This document shows positions 17,472 to 27,786 of a stretch of 64,000 nt of DNA, one piece after another. Numbering within the stretch: the stretch's first letter is position 1; each line of letters begins with the position of its first letter. The position numbers and the translations under genes were made by a program. The stretch is from Gramella sp. AN32 (GTDB taxonomy: Bacteria > Bacteroidota > Bacteroidia > Flavobacteriales > Flavobacteriaceae): the NCBI RefSeq assembly GCF_023718305.1, contig NZ_QEYO01000015.1, positions 62,001 to 126,000 on the forward strand, read 5' to 3'. Below the pieces are notes generated by a model, which saw nothing but the letters and a program-made list of their open reading frames with translations, ran no database searches and had not been told where the DNA came from.

Positions 17472-20303
17472 TTGAACCAGGATGATTACCTTTCAATCAC
17501 ACCAAAAATATTTTTTTTGAACAATTTTTTTAATTCAATATTTTTCTTCCTGTGCTTATCGATTTTCGCTCAGGAATTACCTCCGGTAGTAAATTTCACC
17601 CCAAATGATTACGCTGCGGGAAATCAAAACTGGATGGTCTCCCAATCTTTAGATGATCATTTTTATTTCGCCAATAATAGCGGATTGTTGGAATTTACCG
17701 GTGAAAAGTGGAATTTGTATCCAGTGCCTAATAAAACCGTGGTGCGGTCGGTTTTATCATTTAAAGATAGGATTTATACCGGTGCCTATATGGAATTTGG
17801 TTACTGGACCAAAAATGAATTCAAGGAACTTGAATATCATTCACTAAACGATAAATTTCCCAATCTCATGGTAGACGGGGAACAATTCTGGAATATTGAA
17901 TCTTATGAAGGATTGATCATTTTTAGAAGTTTTGAAGGGGTATATTTTTATGATCCGGAACCCAATTCAATTATCCTTATGGAGAATTCCCGGGGCAAAC
18001 CAATTTCTGCGCTTTATAAACTGGAAGATGGAATTTACTTTCAGTATGTGGGTGAAGGGCTTTTTAATATAAAAAATGGGAAACCACAACTCCTTATTCC
18101 GCAGGAGAAATTAGGAAAAGATCAGGCAGTAATCGAAATTTTTAAAAGGAATGGCAAGTTGGCATACGTTTCCCAAAATGCACAATTTTATGAATGGGAT
18201 GAAAATAATTTGGTGCCTTTCTTTACTGAAACCACTTCGGAATTTAACAACCAACAAATCCTTTCAGCCGATTATTTGAAGAATGGAAACATCTTACTGG
18301 GAACCGTGGGCAAGGGAATTTTTGAAATTAATTCAGAGGGAAAAATGCTTCATCATTTCAACCAGGAAAATGATTTGCTGAACAATACTGCACTTGCTTT
18401 ATATGAGGATAAAACGGGCAATGTTTGGGCGGGGCTGGATTTTGGAATTTCTCTTTTGGACCTCAATTCACCTGTGACCGGTTTTGAGGATAATCGCGGC
18501 GAGATTGGCTCGGTTTATTCATTTTTAGCGGAGGGGGAAGCCTTATATCTTGGAACCAATCAGGGTTTATATTATCGTGATAATGGGGGATCTAAATTTG
18601 ATCTTATTTCGGGAACCAATGGGCAGGTATGGGATATCAGGAAAGAAAACGGAGTAATCTTCTGTGGACATAATAGTGGTACTTTTCAGATAGACGGTAA
18701 TAAGGCGACCAAAATTTCTGATCGCTTGGGAACATGGCTGGTTAAAGCAGTGAATGAGAAAACTTTTATACAGGGACATTACAACGGGATCAGTTTCTTA
18801 AAAAAGAAGGATAATAATACTATTGTGGATACTCCCATGATTGAAGGTTTTCCGCATTCCTCTAAATTTATCGAGATCGACGATAAAGGTGATATCTGGA
18901 TTGGCAATGAACATAAAGGAGTTTTCAGAATAAAATTGAATGATTCGCTGCAGGTATCTTCAATTATAAATTATCCCCTAAAAGAGGAATCTGGTGTGAA
19001 CTCCAGTATTTTTCAGTTTAACGACACGCTTTACTATAGCACCCAGGAACACATTTACCAGTTCAATGAAAGGAGGGAGGTTTTTTCAAAAAAGAATTCC
19101 CTCGAAGAATTATTTAAGAATAAAAGCAGACTTTCCGGCAGAGTGGTAAGCGATACAAATGCTGAAAAAATCTGGGCCTTTGGAAATGAAGGAATTTATG
19201 AGGTAAGTAGGGCCTCTTTAAATAATTCCTATGAACTTAAGGTGATCTATATCGATCAAAAATTCAGGAATATTGCCGTAGGTTATGAAAACCTTTCCAA
19301 AATTAATGAAAATGAATATCTGGTAGGTATTTCAAACGGGTATTTAAAATTTGATAATGCTACTTCTTTTAAGCAAACTCCTTCCGTTCATATAAATAGT
19401 ATAGTCGCCGGAGATATTAATTCTGAAAAGTTTCAGGTAAAGCCTGATGAATCGGGAGAATTTGGGTTTAAAAATAATAATATCGACTTTGAATTTAGCA
19501 CCCCTAATTATTCCAAATATTTAGAAGCACAATATAGTTACCGGCTGTTAGGGCTAACCGCTAAATGGAGCAGGTGGGATACCGGGTCTATGGCCAGTTT
19601 TGAAAACTTACCCTTTGGAGAGTATACTTTTGAAGTTCGTTCAAAAGTCGGAAATGAGCAAAGTGAAATTTCTACTTATGAATTCGAGATCAAGAGGCCG
19701 TTTTACCTGTCTTATATAGCGATCTTCCTGTATGTGTTCATCATTATCGCAATTATTTTACTGGTGAATGTACTTTATAACAGGCATCATCGTAAGATAG
19801 TATTGGAAAACGAGCGTGCCTTAAAACTTAAAAATCTGCAGGCGGAACAGGAGATCATTAAATTGAAAAATGAAAAGCTGGAGCAGGAAATGGATAGTAA
19901 GAACAGGGAACTGGCTGTATCTACTATGAGTATGATTAAAAAGAATGAATTTCTTACGCATATTAAAGATGAATTGAAAGACAAAGCCGATTCTTCAAAA
20001 ATTCGGTCGGTGATTAAAACCATAGATAAGGATATTAATGAAAAAGACAATTGGGAATTCTTCAAAAAAGCTTTTAGTAATGCCGATAAGGATTTTTTCA
20101 AAAAGGTTAAAAACTTGCATCCTGAATTAACTTCCAGTGACCTTAAACTTTGCGCTTATCTCAGATTAAATTTGTCTTCAAAGGAAATTGCTCCACTCTT
20201 GAATATCTCAACTAAAAGCGTGGAAATTAAACGATATCGTTTGCGTAAAAAGATGGATTTAGACAGAAATGTGAATTTGACGGAGTATATTCTAAATCTT
20301 TAA
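17472..20303 (+). CDS. one-component membrane regulator: beta-propeller sensor, Y_Y_Y domain, LuxR-type HTH
   Basis: 943 residues from a TTG codon; no ATG gives a signal peptide. A second in-frame TTG at 17517 gives a compact signal MNNFFNSIFFFLCLSIFAQ and may be the real start. The periplasmic part is a two-propeller reg_prop-like sensor (about 30-665) and a Y_Y_Y domain (about 670-740). One membrane helix (about 742-768) leads to a coiled coil and a LuxR-like helix-turn-helix (about 882-943, with LSSKEIAPLLNISTKSVEIK). Unlike hybrid two-component systems it has no histidine kinase or receiver. It stands just before susC and is the likely glycan-responsive activator of the locus. Confidence 0.85.
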   Translation: MNQDDYLSITPKIFFLNNFFNSIFFFLCLSIFAQELPPVVNFTPNDYAAGNQNWMVSQSLDDHFYFANNSGLLEFTGEKWNLYPVPNKTVVRSVLSFKDRIYTGAYMEFGYWTKNEFKELEYHSLNDKFPNLMVDGEQFWNIESYEGLIIFRSFEGVYFYDPEPNSIILMENSRGKPISALYKLEDGIYFQYVGEGLFNIKNGKPQLLIPQEKLGKDQAVIEIFKRNGKLAYVSQNAQFYEWDENNLVPFFTETTSEFNNQQILSADYLKNGNILLGTVGKGIFEINSEGKMLHHFNQENDLLNNTALALYEDKTGNVWAGLDFGISLLDLNSPVTGFEDNRGEIGSVYSFLAEGEALYLGTNQGLYYRDNGGSKFDLISGTNGQVWDIRKENGVIFCGHNSGTFQIDGNKATKISDRLGTWLVKAVNEKTFIQGHYNGISFLKKKDNNTIVDTPMIEGFPHSSKFIEIDDKGDIWIGNEHKGVFRIKLNDSLQVSSIINYPLKEESGVNSSIFQFNDTLYYSTQEHIYQFNERREVFSKKNSLEELFKNKSRLSGRVVSDTNAEKIWAFGNEGIYEVSRASLNNSYELKVIYIDQKFRNIAVGYENLSKINENEYLVGISNGYLKFDNATSFKQTPSVHINSIVAGDINSEKFQVKPDESGEFGFKNNNIDFEFSTPNYSKYLEAQYSYRLLGLTAKWSRWDTGSMASFENLPFGEYTFEVRSKVGNEQSEISTYEFEIKRPFYLSYIAIFLYVFIIIAIILLVNVLYNRHHRKIVLENERALKLKNLQAEQEIIKLKNEKLEQEMDSKNRELAVSTMSMIKKNEFLTHIKDELKDKADSSKIRSVIKTIDKDINEKDNWEFFKKAFSNADKDFFKKVKNLHPELTSSDLKLCAYLRLNLSSKEIAPLLNISTKSVEIKRYRLRKKMDLDRNVNLTEYILNL

Positions 20304-20351
20304 ACTTTACAATAAAGAAGAATAACTCTACATAGCCTTAACATGATGGAG

Positions 20352-20376
20352 AATTAACCTTTCCTTTCGGTTAATT
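20352..20376 (+). terminator. hairpin after the regulator gene
   Basis: AATTAACC and GGTTAATT pair perfectly across a 9-nt loop, followed by TATTTG. It lies 49 nt after the regulator stop and separates it from susC. The T run is weak. Confidence 0.55.
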
Positions 20377-20544
20377 TATTTGAAGTCTTATTTTTATCGT
20401 AAGTCCTTCTATTTCTTATTTTACAATAATTTTGTGTAAAGATAATTGAGGTTTAATTGTATGTAGATTTTTTGTAAAGGTGGTTCTTCCCAATACTTAA
20501 CACTCCCTCCCTATATTGTACTTTCAATTTTAACAATTATACAC

Positions 20545-23500
20545 ATGAAAAAATACACCTGCCTATTCCTCTTATTATGGAGCGGGTTATTTACGGCGAA
20601 CGCACAGGGTAGATCTGTTAGCGGTACAGTTACCGATTCTAATGGAATACCCCTTCTTGGAGTAAATGTTATTGTGAAAGACCAGTCAAAGGGAACAACC
20701 ACCAATTTTGACGGAAATTATTCACTTAATAATTTGTCTCCCGAAGATGTAATTCAGTTTAGTTATATCGGGTTTATCTCCCAGGAAGTTCGGGTAAGTG
20801 ATCGGCAGATTATAAATATTCAAATGGCGGAAGATGCCCAGGCACTTAATGAGGTGGTAGTAATTGGATATGGAACCCAAACCAAAAAAGAAATTACCGG
20901 GGCGGTTAGTACGGTAAGTAGTGATGTAATAGAAGATCTAAATCCGGTAAGAGTAGAACAGGCATTACAGGGTCGAGTTGCCGGGGTAAATATTACTTCA
21001 ACTTCCGGCTCTCCGGGAAGTGCTTCTACTATTAGTATTCGTGGGATTTCGACTAATGGGGATTCACGACCTTTGATTCTCGTGGATGGCGCTGTTATTG
21101 AGGATTTAAGTGTGATTAATCCAAATGATATTGAAAGTATTAGTGTCCTTAAGGATGCTACAGCAGGTATTTATGGAGTTAGGGCAGCAAACGGGGTAAT
21201 TTTAATCACCACCAAAGGTGGTTTCAAAAATTCTGATTTGAGAGTGGAACTTGATGCCTATACCGGCGTGCAGGAAACCAGTAGGAAATTACCCGTTTTA
21301 AATGCCACTGAATATGCCGTTATCCTTAACGAAGCTTTCGCCGCCGGGGGCCAAAATCCCCCATTCCCAAACTTTAGAAATTTAGGCGAGGGAACCGATT
21401 ATCAGGAGGAGGTTTTTCAGCAGGCAATCATGTCGGACCTTAACCTTAGTGTTTTTGGGGGTGGTGAAAAAACAGCCTATTCCTTTGGCGCGGGTTATCT
21501 CGATCAGGATGGGATCGTAGGTGGGAATGCTTCAAATTTTGAACGATTTACGGGAAGAATGAATTTCGATTATGATATCATGGAAGATCTAAAATTTTCC
21601 ACCACGGCTATTTATACACATTCCAATAGAAAAACGCTTGCGGAAAACAGTCTTGGTTCGGTATTGTTCAACGCAATCAACATGGCGCCCACTATTCCTG
21701 TCCTTGATGAAAATGGGGATTTTAGCCTTGCCGAAGGTTTAGGGAACGAGGTGATCAACCCCGTAGCTCAAATAGCGAATACTTATAACAACTCCGAGGT
21801 AGATAAAATTACCGGGACATTAGGTTTAAGCTATGATTTCTTTGAACATTTTAAAGCGGAAACCCGCTACCAGTTCAACTATTCTGAAGTTAGGGGAAAT
21901 AGCTTTTTACCTACTGCTTTCTATGGTTCAGGAAAAGTTTTTAATATAGACCGAAATGTAGTTAATGAAAGCACGAATTATTTTCGGGATTACACATTTG
22001 ATGCTTTTCTTTCTTATACAAATACATTTAATGAACTTCATAACCTAACCTCTCTTTTAGGTACTTCCGTATTTAAAACTACAGGGGATTTTTACGGTTT
22101 TACAGGTTTTGATATTCCTGGAAACCTTTACGAAAATGCAAGTATCGAGAATGCTTCAGATGTGGTGGATAATTATCAGAATGTAAGCAACAGGATCTTT
22201 GATTCCAGATTGCTGTCATATTTTGCCAGACTTCAGTATAACTACGATCAGCGGTACTTGCTTTCCGCAGTAATACGTCGTGATGGATCTTCCAATTTTG
22301 GTCCTGAAAACAAATTTGGCTGGTTTCCTTCTGCTTCCGCAGGTTGGGTAATTAGTGAAGAGGATTTTTATGGGGAGAACGATATTGTAAATTTCTTAAA
22401 GCTTAGAAGTAGTTATGGGATCCTGGGAAATGACCGTATTGGTGCTTTTGGATATGTTTCCCTACTCAATGGTGAAGGGACTTACGTTTTTGACGATACA
22501 CTTTTTTACGGAATTGCCGCCGGAAGACTTTCTAACCCTGAATTACAATGGGAAGAACAAACTGCTTTTGATATTGGTGTGGACGCAAAATTATTTAACG
22601 ATAAGCTGGATGTTACTGTGGATTATTTCCAACGACAAACCGATGATTTATTATTAGTGCCACAAGTATCCGGAATTTTAGGAGTTGGAGCTCCCGGTGC
22701 CGGTGCACCTATTGTAAACGCAGGTTCTGTAGAAAATAAAGGTTGGGAATTTTCAATGGCATATAATCAATTTGTAAATGACGATTTTGAATTCAATATT
22801 AATTTCAATTTAACCACTTTAGAAAATGAAGTGCTCTCTGTTGCCAATGAAAATGGATTTGTTCCCGGAGGATTTTTCGCCGTGGGACAGGGTGATGCCC
22901 CCTCAAGAATGGAAGCAGGACATCCTATTGGTTACTTCTACGGCTTACAAACCAACGGGATTTTCCAAAATGCCGCTGAAGTTGCCGCAGGAAATCAGCC
23001 TAACGCAAGTCCGGGAGATCTACGTTTTATAGATCAGGACGGTGACGGGACGATCACTCCAGATGATCGTGTAGAAATTGGAGATCCGATTCCAGATTAT
23101 ACCATGGGTCTTAATTTAGGCTTCAATTATAAGAATTTCGATTTTGTCGCTTATGCCTTTGCATCTGTTGGTAATGATATCGTAAGAGCTTATGATCGTA
23201 ACGAAACCAGGACGAATAAAACATCTTTTGTACTTGACCGCTGGACAGGCAAAGATACAAGTAATGATTATCCAAGAGTGAGTACAGGTGCGAATGGGAA
23301 TAATACTTTTTCAGACTTTTTTGTGGAAGACGGTTCTTATTTAAGACTTCAAAATGTGCAGTTGGGTTACAGTCTGGGTGAAAATATAACCGATCAACTG
23401 GGCATTAGAAAATTAAGATTTTACGTTTCAGTGAATAACGCTTTCACCTTAACAGAATATAATGGTTATGATCCTTCTGCATCTTCCGGAGACCCTATTG

Positions 23501-23571
23501 GGGGTGGAATAGATCAGGGGTTTTATCCGGTACCCAGAGTTTATACAGCAGGATTAAACTTTAAATTTTAA
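20545..23571 (+). CDS. susC: SusC-like TonB-dependent glycan transporter
   Basis: Outer-membrane channel that imports oligosaccharides with energy from TonB. 1008 residues: signal peptide ending TANAQ, carboxypeptidase-regulatory-like domain (about 24-98, starting GRSVSGTVTDSNGIPLLGVN), TonB-box/plug region (about 100-225, with NEVVVIGYGTQTKKEITGAV and VDGAVIEDLSVINPNDIESI) and the 22-strand barrel ending AGLNFKF. It is paired with susD 3 nt downstream. A TAATTTTG at 20427-20434 could be its -7 element, giving a leader of about 105 nt. The neighbouring GH16 enzymes point to beta-1,3-glucan (laminarin) as cargo; this is inference from context. Confidence 0.95.
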   Translation: MKKYTCLFLLLWSGLFTANAQGRSVSGTVTDSNGIPLLGVNVIVKDQSKGTTTNFDGNYSLNNLSPEDVIQFSYIGFISQEVRVSDRQIINIQMAEDAQALNEVVVIGYGTQTKKEITGAVSTVSSDVIEDLNPVRVEQALQGRVAGVNITSTSGSPGSASTISIRGISTNGDSRPLILVDGAVIEDLSVINPNDIESISVLKDATAGIYGVRAANGVILITTKGGFKNSDLRVELDAYTGVQETSRKLPVLNATEYAVILNEAFAAGGQNPPFPNFRNLGEGTDYQEEVFQQAIMSDLNLSVFGGGEKTAYSFGAGYLDQDGIVGGNASNFERFTGRMNFDYDIMEDLKFSTTAIYTHSNRKTLAENSLGSVLFNAINMAPTIPVLDENGDFSLAEGLGNEVINPVAQIANTYNNSEVDKITGTLGLSYDFFEHFKAETRYQFNYSEVRGNSFLPTAFYGSGKVFNIDRNVVNESTNYFRDYTFDAFLSYTNTFNELHNLTSLLGTSVFKTTGDFYGFTGFDIPGNLYENASIENASDVVDNYQNVSNRIFDSRLLSYFARLQYNYDQRYLLSAVIRRDGSSNFGPENKFGWFPSASAGWVISEEDFYGENDIVNFLKLRSSYGILGNDRIGAFGYVSLLNGEGTYVFDDTLFYGIAAGRLSNPELQWEEQTAFDIGVDAKLFNDKLDVTVDYFQRQTDDLLLVPQVSGILGVGAPGAGAPIVNAGSVENKGWEFSMAYNQFVNDDFEFNINFNLTTLENEVLSVANENGFVPGGFFAVGQGDAPSRMEAGHPIGYFYGLQTNGIFQNAAEVAAGNQPNASPGDLRFIDQDGDGTITPDDRVEIGDPIPDYTMGLNLGFNYKNFDFVAYAFASVGNDIVRAYDRNETRTNKTSFVLDRWTGKDTSNDYPRVSTGANGNNTFSDFFVEDGSYLRLQNVQLGYSLGENITDQLGIRKLRFYVSVNNAFTLTEYNGYDPSASSGDPIGGGIDQGFYPVPRVYTAGLNFKF

Positions 23572-23574
23572 AAA

Positions 23575-25044
23575 ATGAAGATGAAAATGAAAACAATCAA
23601 GAATCGAATAATCTTCAGTTTAATTGCTTTTGTGGCTATTTCCTGTAGTGATGATTTTGTAAATGTAGTTTCAGAAAATGAAAGTTCAGATAATTATTTT
23701 AATTCTGAAGAAGATTACCAACAGGCGTTGATTGGAGCTTATGATTTGCTGCAGGCAACTTATTTAAATGTGATGATTGGCGAAATAGCGTCAGACAATA
23801 CTGTGGCCGGTGGTGAAAGCGCCAATGATGTAATAGGCTTGCAGCAAATTGATGATATGCAGCATACCCCGGTAAATCAACAATTGCGGGATATCTGGAA
23901 CTGGATGTTTGCGGGGGTAAACCGTGCAAATTATATTATGCAGTACCAGGATAAAACCGATTTTGCCGGAAAGGAAGCTGTAATCGCCCAGGCCAGGTTT
24001 TTAAGGGCTTATTATTACTTTGAACTGGTAAAATTCTTCGGGGATGTGCCTTTAGTGGTAGATCGACCATTGGAATTTGGTGATCAGTTTACCGTAGATC
24101 GTACTCCACAAGCAGAAGTTTATGACCAGATAGAAGCAGATCTTATTTTTGCTGCGGAAAACCTTCCGGCAACTCAGGCTCAGGGGGGAAGAATTACTTC
24201 CGGTGCGGCCAATGCCCTGCTGGGAAAAGCCTATTTATATCAAAAGCAATATGATGACGCAGCAATTGCCCTTGAAAAAGTGGTTAATGGGCCTTATTCG
24301 CTGGTTGCAGATTATGCAAGCATTTTCGAACAGGAAGGTGAAAACGGACCAGGTTCAGTTTTTGAAATTCAGTATACCGATAAAGAAGGAGCGGGATTTG
24401 GTTGTCTACAATGTTCTGAAGGGAATGTTGCCGTTGGTTTTAACGGGATAAGAAATTTTAACGGCCCTATTTTCGATTCAGGTTTTAGTTTTAATCTTCC
24501 CACACAGGAAGTTGTTGATGCCTTTGAGTCTGGAGATATTCGTAAAGATGTGGCCATTCTTGATATTGAAGCTTTTGCTGCCGCCAATGGGGCAACGTAT
24601 GTTGAAGGTTATGAACACACCGGTTATTATAATAGAAAATATATCGCCAGGAAAGGCGATCTCAATACAGGGGATCAAAATCTTACCAATCCTAATAATT
24701 ATCGGGCAATTCGGTTTGCTGATGTCTTATTAATGGCGGCGGAAGCGAACTATTTAAAGGCCAGTTCTAATCCAGATAAGGCTAAAACTTATTTGAACAG
24801 GGTTCGTGACCGTGCAGGATTAGATCCTGTTACTGAAAATGGAGCCGATCTTTTAGATGCTATTTATGATGAAAGACGTGTGGAACTGGTAGGTGAAGGA
24901 CATAGATTTTTTGATCTGGTTCGCACTGGCAGGGCCGCCACAGAGATCGATGGTTTCCAGGCCGGCAAACATGAACTTTTTCCCATTCCACAAATAGAAA
25001 TTGAACTGGCAGGAAATAATTGGGAACAAAATCCAGGATACTAA
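23575..25044 (+). CDS. susD: SusD-like outer-membrane glycan-binding lipoprotein
   Basis: 489 residues, lipoprotein signal with Cys24 (VAISCSDDF). Typical RagB/SusD structure: NSEEDYQQALIGAYDLL near the N terminus, TPR-like helices (ARFLRAYYYFELVKFFGDVP), and the C-terminal SusD block YDERRVELVGEGHRFFDLVR ending in ELFPIPQIEIELAGN. It caps SusC as a lid on the cell surface and binds the incoming glycan. Three methionines open the frame (MKMKMK), so the exact start among them is uncertain. The next gene follows 25 nt later in the same operon. Confidence 0.95.
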   Translation: MKMKMKTIKNRIIFSLIAFVAISCSDDFVNVVSENESSDNYFNSEEDYQQALIGAYDLLQATYLNVMIGEIASDNTVAGGESANDVIGLQQIDDMQHTPVNQQLRDIWNWMFAGVNRANYIMQYQDKTDFAGKEAVIAQARFLRAYYYFELVKFFGDVPLVVDRPLEFGDQFTVDRTPQAEVYDQIEADLIFAAENLPATQAQGGRITSGAANALLGKAYLYQKQYDDAAIALEKVVNGPYSLVADYASIFEQEGENGPGSVFEIQYTDKEGAGFGCLQCSEGNVAVGFNGIRNFNGPIFDSGFSFNLPTQEVVDAFESGDIRKDVAILDIEAFAAANGATYVEGYEHTGYYNRKYIARKGDLNTGDQNLTNPNNYRAIRFADVLLMAAEANYLKASSNPDKAKTYLNRVRDRAGLDPVTENGADLLDAIYDERRVELVGEGHRFFDLVRTGRAATEIDGFQAGKHELFPIPQIEIELAGNNWEQNPGY

Positions 25045-25069
25045 ATAAAAATTAAACACCATTAATAAG

Positions 25070-27775
25070 ATGAAAATATTTCGATTACTAACAGTTTTAT
25101 TCATTTCCACGCTTGGCTTTACCGCCTGCGAAGATGAGGAGATCACGAATTACGCATTTGATGATATTTCAGCTCCAACAAATGTAACTGCAGCATTTGA
25201 TATTGCTCAGGACGATTCAGGAACGGTTACTATTACGCCAAGTGGTGAAGGAGCGCAAATTTTCCAGGTTTATTTTGGAGATGCAGAAAACGAAACTCCG
25301 GTAGAAGTTGCCAATGGTGAAACCATTTCATATACGTACGGAGAAGGAGAGTATCTGGTAAGGGTTGTTGCGGTTGGTTCAACCGGGCTTACCAGCGAAT
25401 TCAACCAAAGATTGATGATCGCCTTTAAAGCTCCAGAAAATTTAGTAGTAAATGTAGATCAGTCTGCTTCAAATCCTGCGATGGTTAGTGTTAGTGCTTC
25501 TGCAGATAATGCCACGATGTACGACGTTTATTTTGGTGATTCTGAAGATGAAGAACCAACACAACTAATGCCAGATGAGACTATCAGCTATACCTACACT
25601 GCTCCGGGAACTTACACCCTAAGGGTAGTAGCGCGTGGTGCTGGTGTGGCAACTGCGGAAACTAGTGTTGAAGTAGTGGTTCCTGAGGCCAGTGATCCAA
25701 TGAAATTACCGGTAACTTTTGACGATCCTGCGGTTGGATATAAGGTTGTTGCTTTTGGAGCTGAAAATACCGCCTTCGAAATTGTGACAAATCCTAAATT
25801 ATCCGGATCTAACGATATAGAATCTATGGTTGGAGCACTAACTAAGACAGGTGCTGCTTATGAAGGACTAACCTTCAACCTTGATGAAGCGATTGATTTT
25901 TCAGCAGGAAGTAAAACATTTAGTTTAAAGGTGTATTCAGAAGAAGCATTCACTACACTTTTAAAATTAGAAACAGGGATAAACGGTGAAAGATCTAATG
26001 AAGTGAAAGCCGAACATGGTGGAACAGGATGGGAAACCTTAACCTATAATTTCGATACAGATGCAACTACCAGTTATGTAAATAATGATGATACGGGTGG
26101 AGCAGCATTTGTTCCGGTTGGCCAGTATGCTGCCGTTTCTTTATTTTTTGACCTTGCCGGAAGCGCTTCTGGAACCTATTATGTAGATGACCTTATGAGA
26201 GAAGGAGATACTGATGGTGGAGGAGATCCCGAAATTGCAGAAAGCTTTCCCATTAGTTTTGAAAATGGCAAGACCCTTTCAGGCGTATTTGAAGGTGATG
26301 TGGTAACCGGGATTCCGGTGGCAAATCCGGATATGACCGGAAATAATTCCGCAACTGTATATGAATTTACAAAAGGTCAGGGAGCTGTGTGGTATTCCGG
26401 TATATTCCATATTTTCCCTCAGGACATTGATCTTAGCAAAGGTCGCACCTTCTCTTTCAAAATTTGGTCGCCTAAAGCGGGCATCAATGTGAGGATGCAG
26501 TTGGAGAAAGAAGGTGACGGCGGCGCTGCCACCAAATTTATAGATAAAACGTTAAGCGAGGCGAACACCTGGGTAACCCTTACCTATGATTTTTCTGAAA
26601 TAATCGATGCCAGTGTGGCTTATGATAAATTCGTGATCTTCCCTGAATTTGATGCTGAAGTTCAACCATCGGGAGATGGTTCAGTATATTATATCGATGA
26701 TATTGCCCAATCTGCAGATGGAGATGGTGGCAACAATGCCGGAACGGCTAAAACCAGTTTTCCTGTAGATTTTGAAGCTGCCATAAATGGTGGTGCGGCA
26801 GGAAATTGGGCAGTTTTTGAAAATGTTGATAATCCTGAATTAGAAATTGTCAATAATCCTGATGCCAGTGGAATTAATACCTCTATGAACGTAGCTAAAT
26901 TCACTGCCAGAGTAGGGGGTGAACCATACGCAGGAACTGAAACTGTGCTTGAAAATCCATTTACGCTCAGTGCATCCAATAGCACCGTTAAAATTATGGT
27001 GTGGAAGTCGGTGATCAGTGATGTGGGAGTAAAATTTGCCAATGCGGCGGGTGGTTCTACCGGGGAGATTAAGGTGGCCAATACCAAAACGAATGAGTGG
27101 GAAGAACTTACTTTTGACTTTTCAGGCGTGATTGGAAATCCTAATAATACAGATATTACCAACCTGGTTATTTTCCCTGATTTTCAGGATAGATCACAGG
27201 AGAACGTAGTGTATTTCGATAATGTTACTTTAAACGCCCAATCTACCGGGGGTAATGGCGGTGGAAGTACAGGAGGAACTTTTGGACTACCTATAGATTT
27301 TGACGGAGGGGATGATTATACAACCGGTACCAACAGTGTTCCTTTTGAAGTTGTTACCAACCCTAAACAAACGGGGATCAATGCTACAGATACTAAAGTT
27401 GGACAGGTTACCAACCAGGGAGGACAATACGAAGCCTTGACTTTTATACTTGATGAAGCCATCGATTTTTCAGGGTCTAACAAGGTCATTACTATGAAGG
27501 TTTATTCCGATGTTGCCTATCAGGTTTTATTCAAACTGGAAACCGGTGTTAATGGTGAAAGGTCTAATGAAGTAGAGGTAAGCCATACCGGTTCAGGATG
27601 GGAAGAATTAACTTTCAATTTCGGCACCAATGCAAGAACGAGCTACATAAGCAATGATGATCCGGGAGGAGCGGCCTTTGTACCAACCGGGCAGTATGAT
27701 GAAATATCTATATTCCTTGATTTTGCCGGATTTACTGCGGGCACTTTCTATATTGATGATATTGAGCAAAACTAG
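25070..27775 (+). CDS. multimodular surface glycan-binding lipoprotein (SusE position)
   Basis: 901 residues with lipoprotein signal ending TAC. Order: two Ig/PKD-like domains (about 30-120 and 120-205), then four jelly-roll, CBM-like modules at about 211-380, 391-547, 561-723 and 737-901. Modules one and four are close relatives (both contain VTNPK, LKLETGxNGERSNEV and SNDDxGGAAFVPxGQY), while the middle two are more distant. Linkers are Gly/Asp-rich. No catalytic residues are recognised. Position after susCD and before a GH16 lipoprotein with a matching N-terminal domain suggests a surface protein that captures laminarin. Close families are known from Gramella-type laminarin loci. Confidence 0.85.
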   Translation: MKIFRLLTVLFISTLGFTACEDEEITNYAFDDISAPTNVTAAFDIAQDDSGTVTITPSGEGAQIFQVYFGDAENETPVEVANGETISYTYGEGEYLVRVVAVGSTGLTSEFNQRLMIAFKAPENLVVNVDQSASNPAMVSVSASADNATMYDVYFGDSEDEEPTQLMPDETISYTYTAPGTYTLRVVARGAGVATAETSVEVVVPEASDPMKLPVTFDDPAVGYKVVAFGAENTAFEIVTNPKLSGSNDIESMVGALTKTGAAYEGLTFNLDEAIDFSAGSKTFSLKVYSEEAFTTLLKLETGINGERSNEVKAEHGGTGWETLTYNFDTDATTSYVNNDDTGGAAFVPVGQYAAVSLFFDLAGSASGTYYVDDLMREGDTDGGGDPEIAESFPISFENGKTLSGVFEGDVVTGIPVANPDMTGNNSATVYEFTKGQGAVWYSGIFHIFPQDIDLSKGRTFSFKIWSPKAGINVRMQLEKEGDGGAATKFIDKTLSEANTWVTLTYDFSEIIDASVAYDKFVIFPEFDAEVQPSGDGSVYYIDDIAQSADGDGGNNAGTAKTSFPVDFEAAINGGAAGNWAVFENVDNPELEIVNNPDASGINTSMNVAKFTARVGGEPYAGTETVLENPFTLSASNSTVKIMVWKSVISDVGVKFANAAGGSTGEIKVANTKTNEWEELTFDFSGVIGNPNNTDITNLVIFPDFQDRSQENVVYFDNVTLNAQSTGGNGGGSTGGTFGLPIDFDGGDDYTTGTNSVPFEVVTNPKQTGINATDTKVGQVTNQGGQYEALTFILDEAIDFSGSNKVITMKVYSDVAYQVLFKLETGVNGERSNEVEVSHTGSGWEELTFNFGTNARTSYISNDDPGGAAFVPTGQYDEISIFLDFAGFTAGTFYIDDIEQN

Positions 27776-27786
27776 AAAATAAAAAA

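Noticed and set aside
17472-20303. Hybrid two-component system for the laminarin locus
   Set aside because: No histidine kinase or receiver motif is present between the membrane helix and the HTH.
26689-27162. 157-codon antisense frame inside the surface glycan-binding gene
   Set aside because: A shadow of the strong coding frame on the + strand, with repetitive hydrophobic and Ser-rich composition and no family features.
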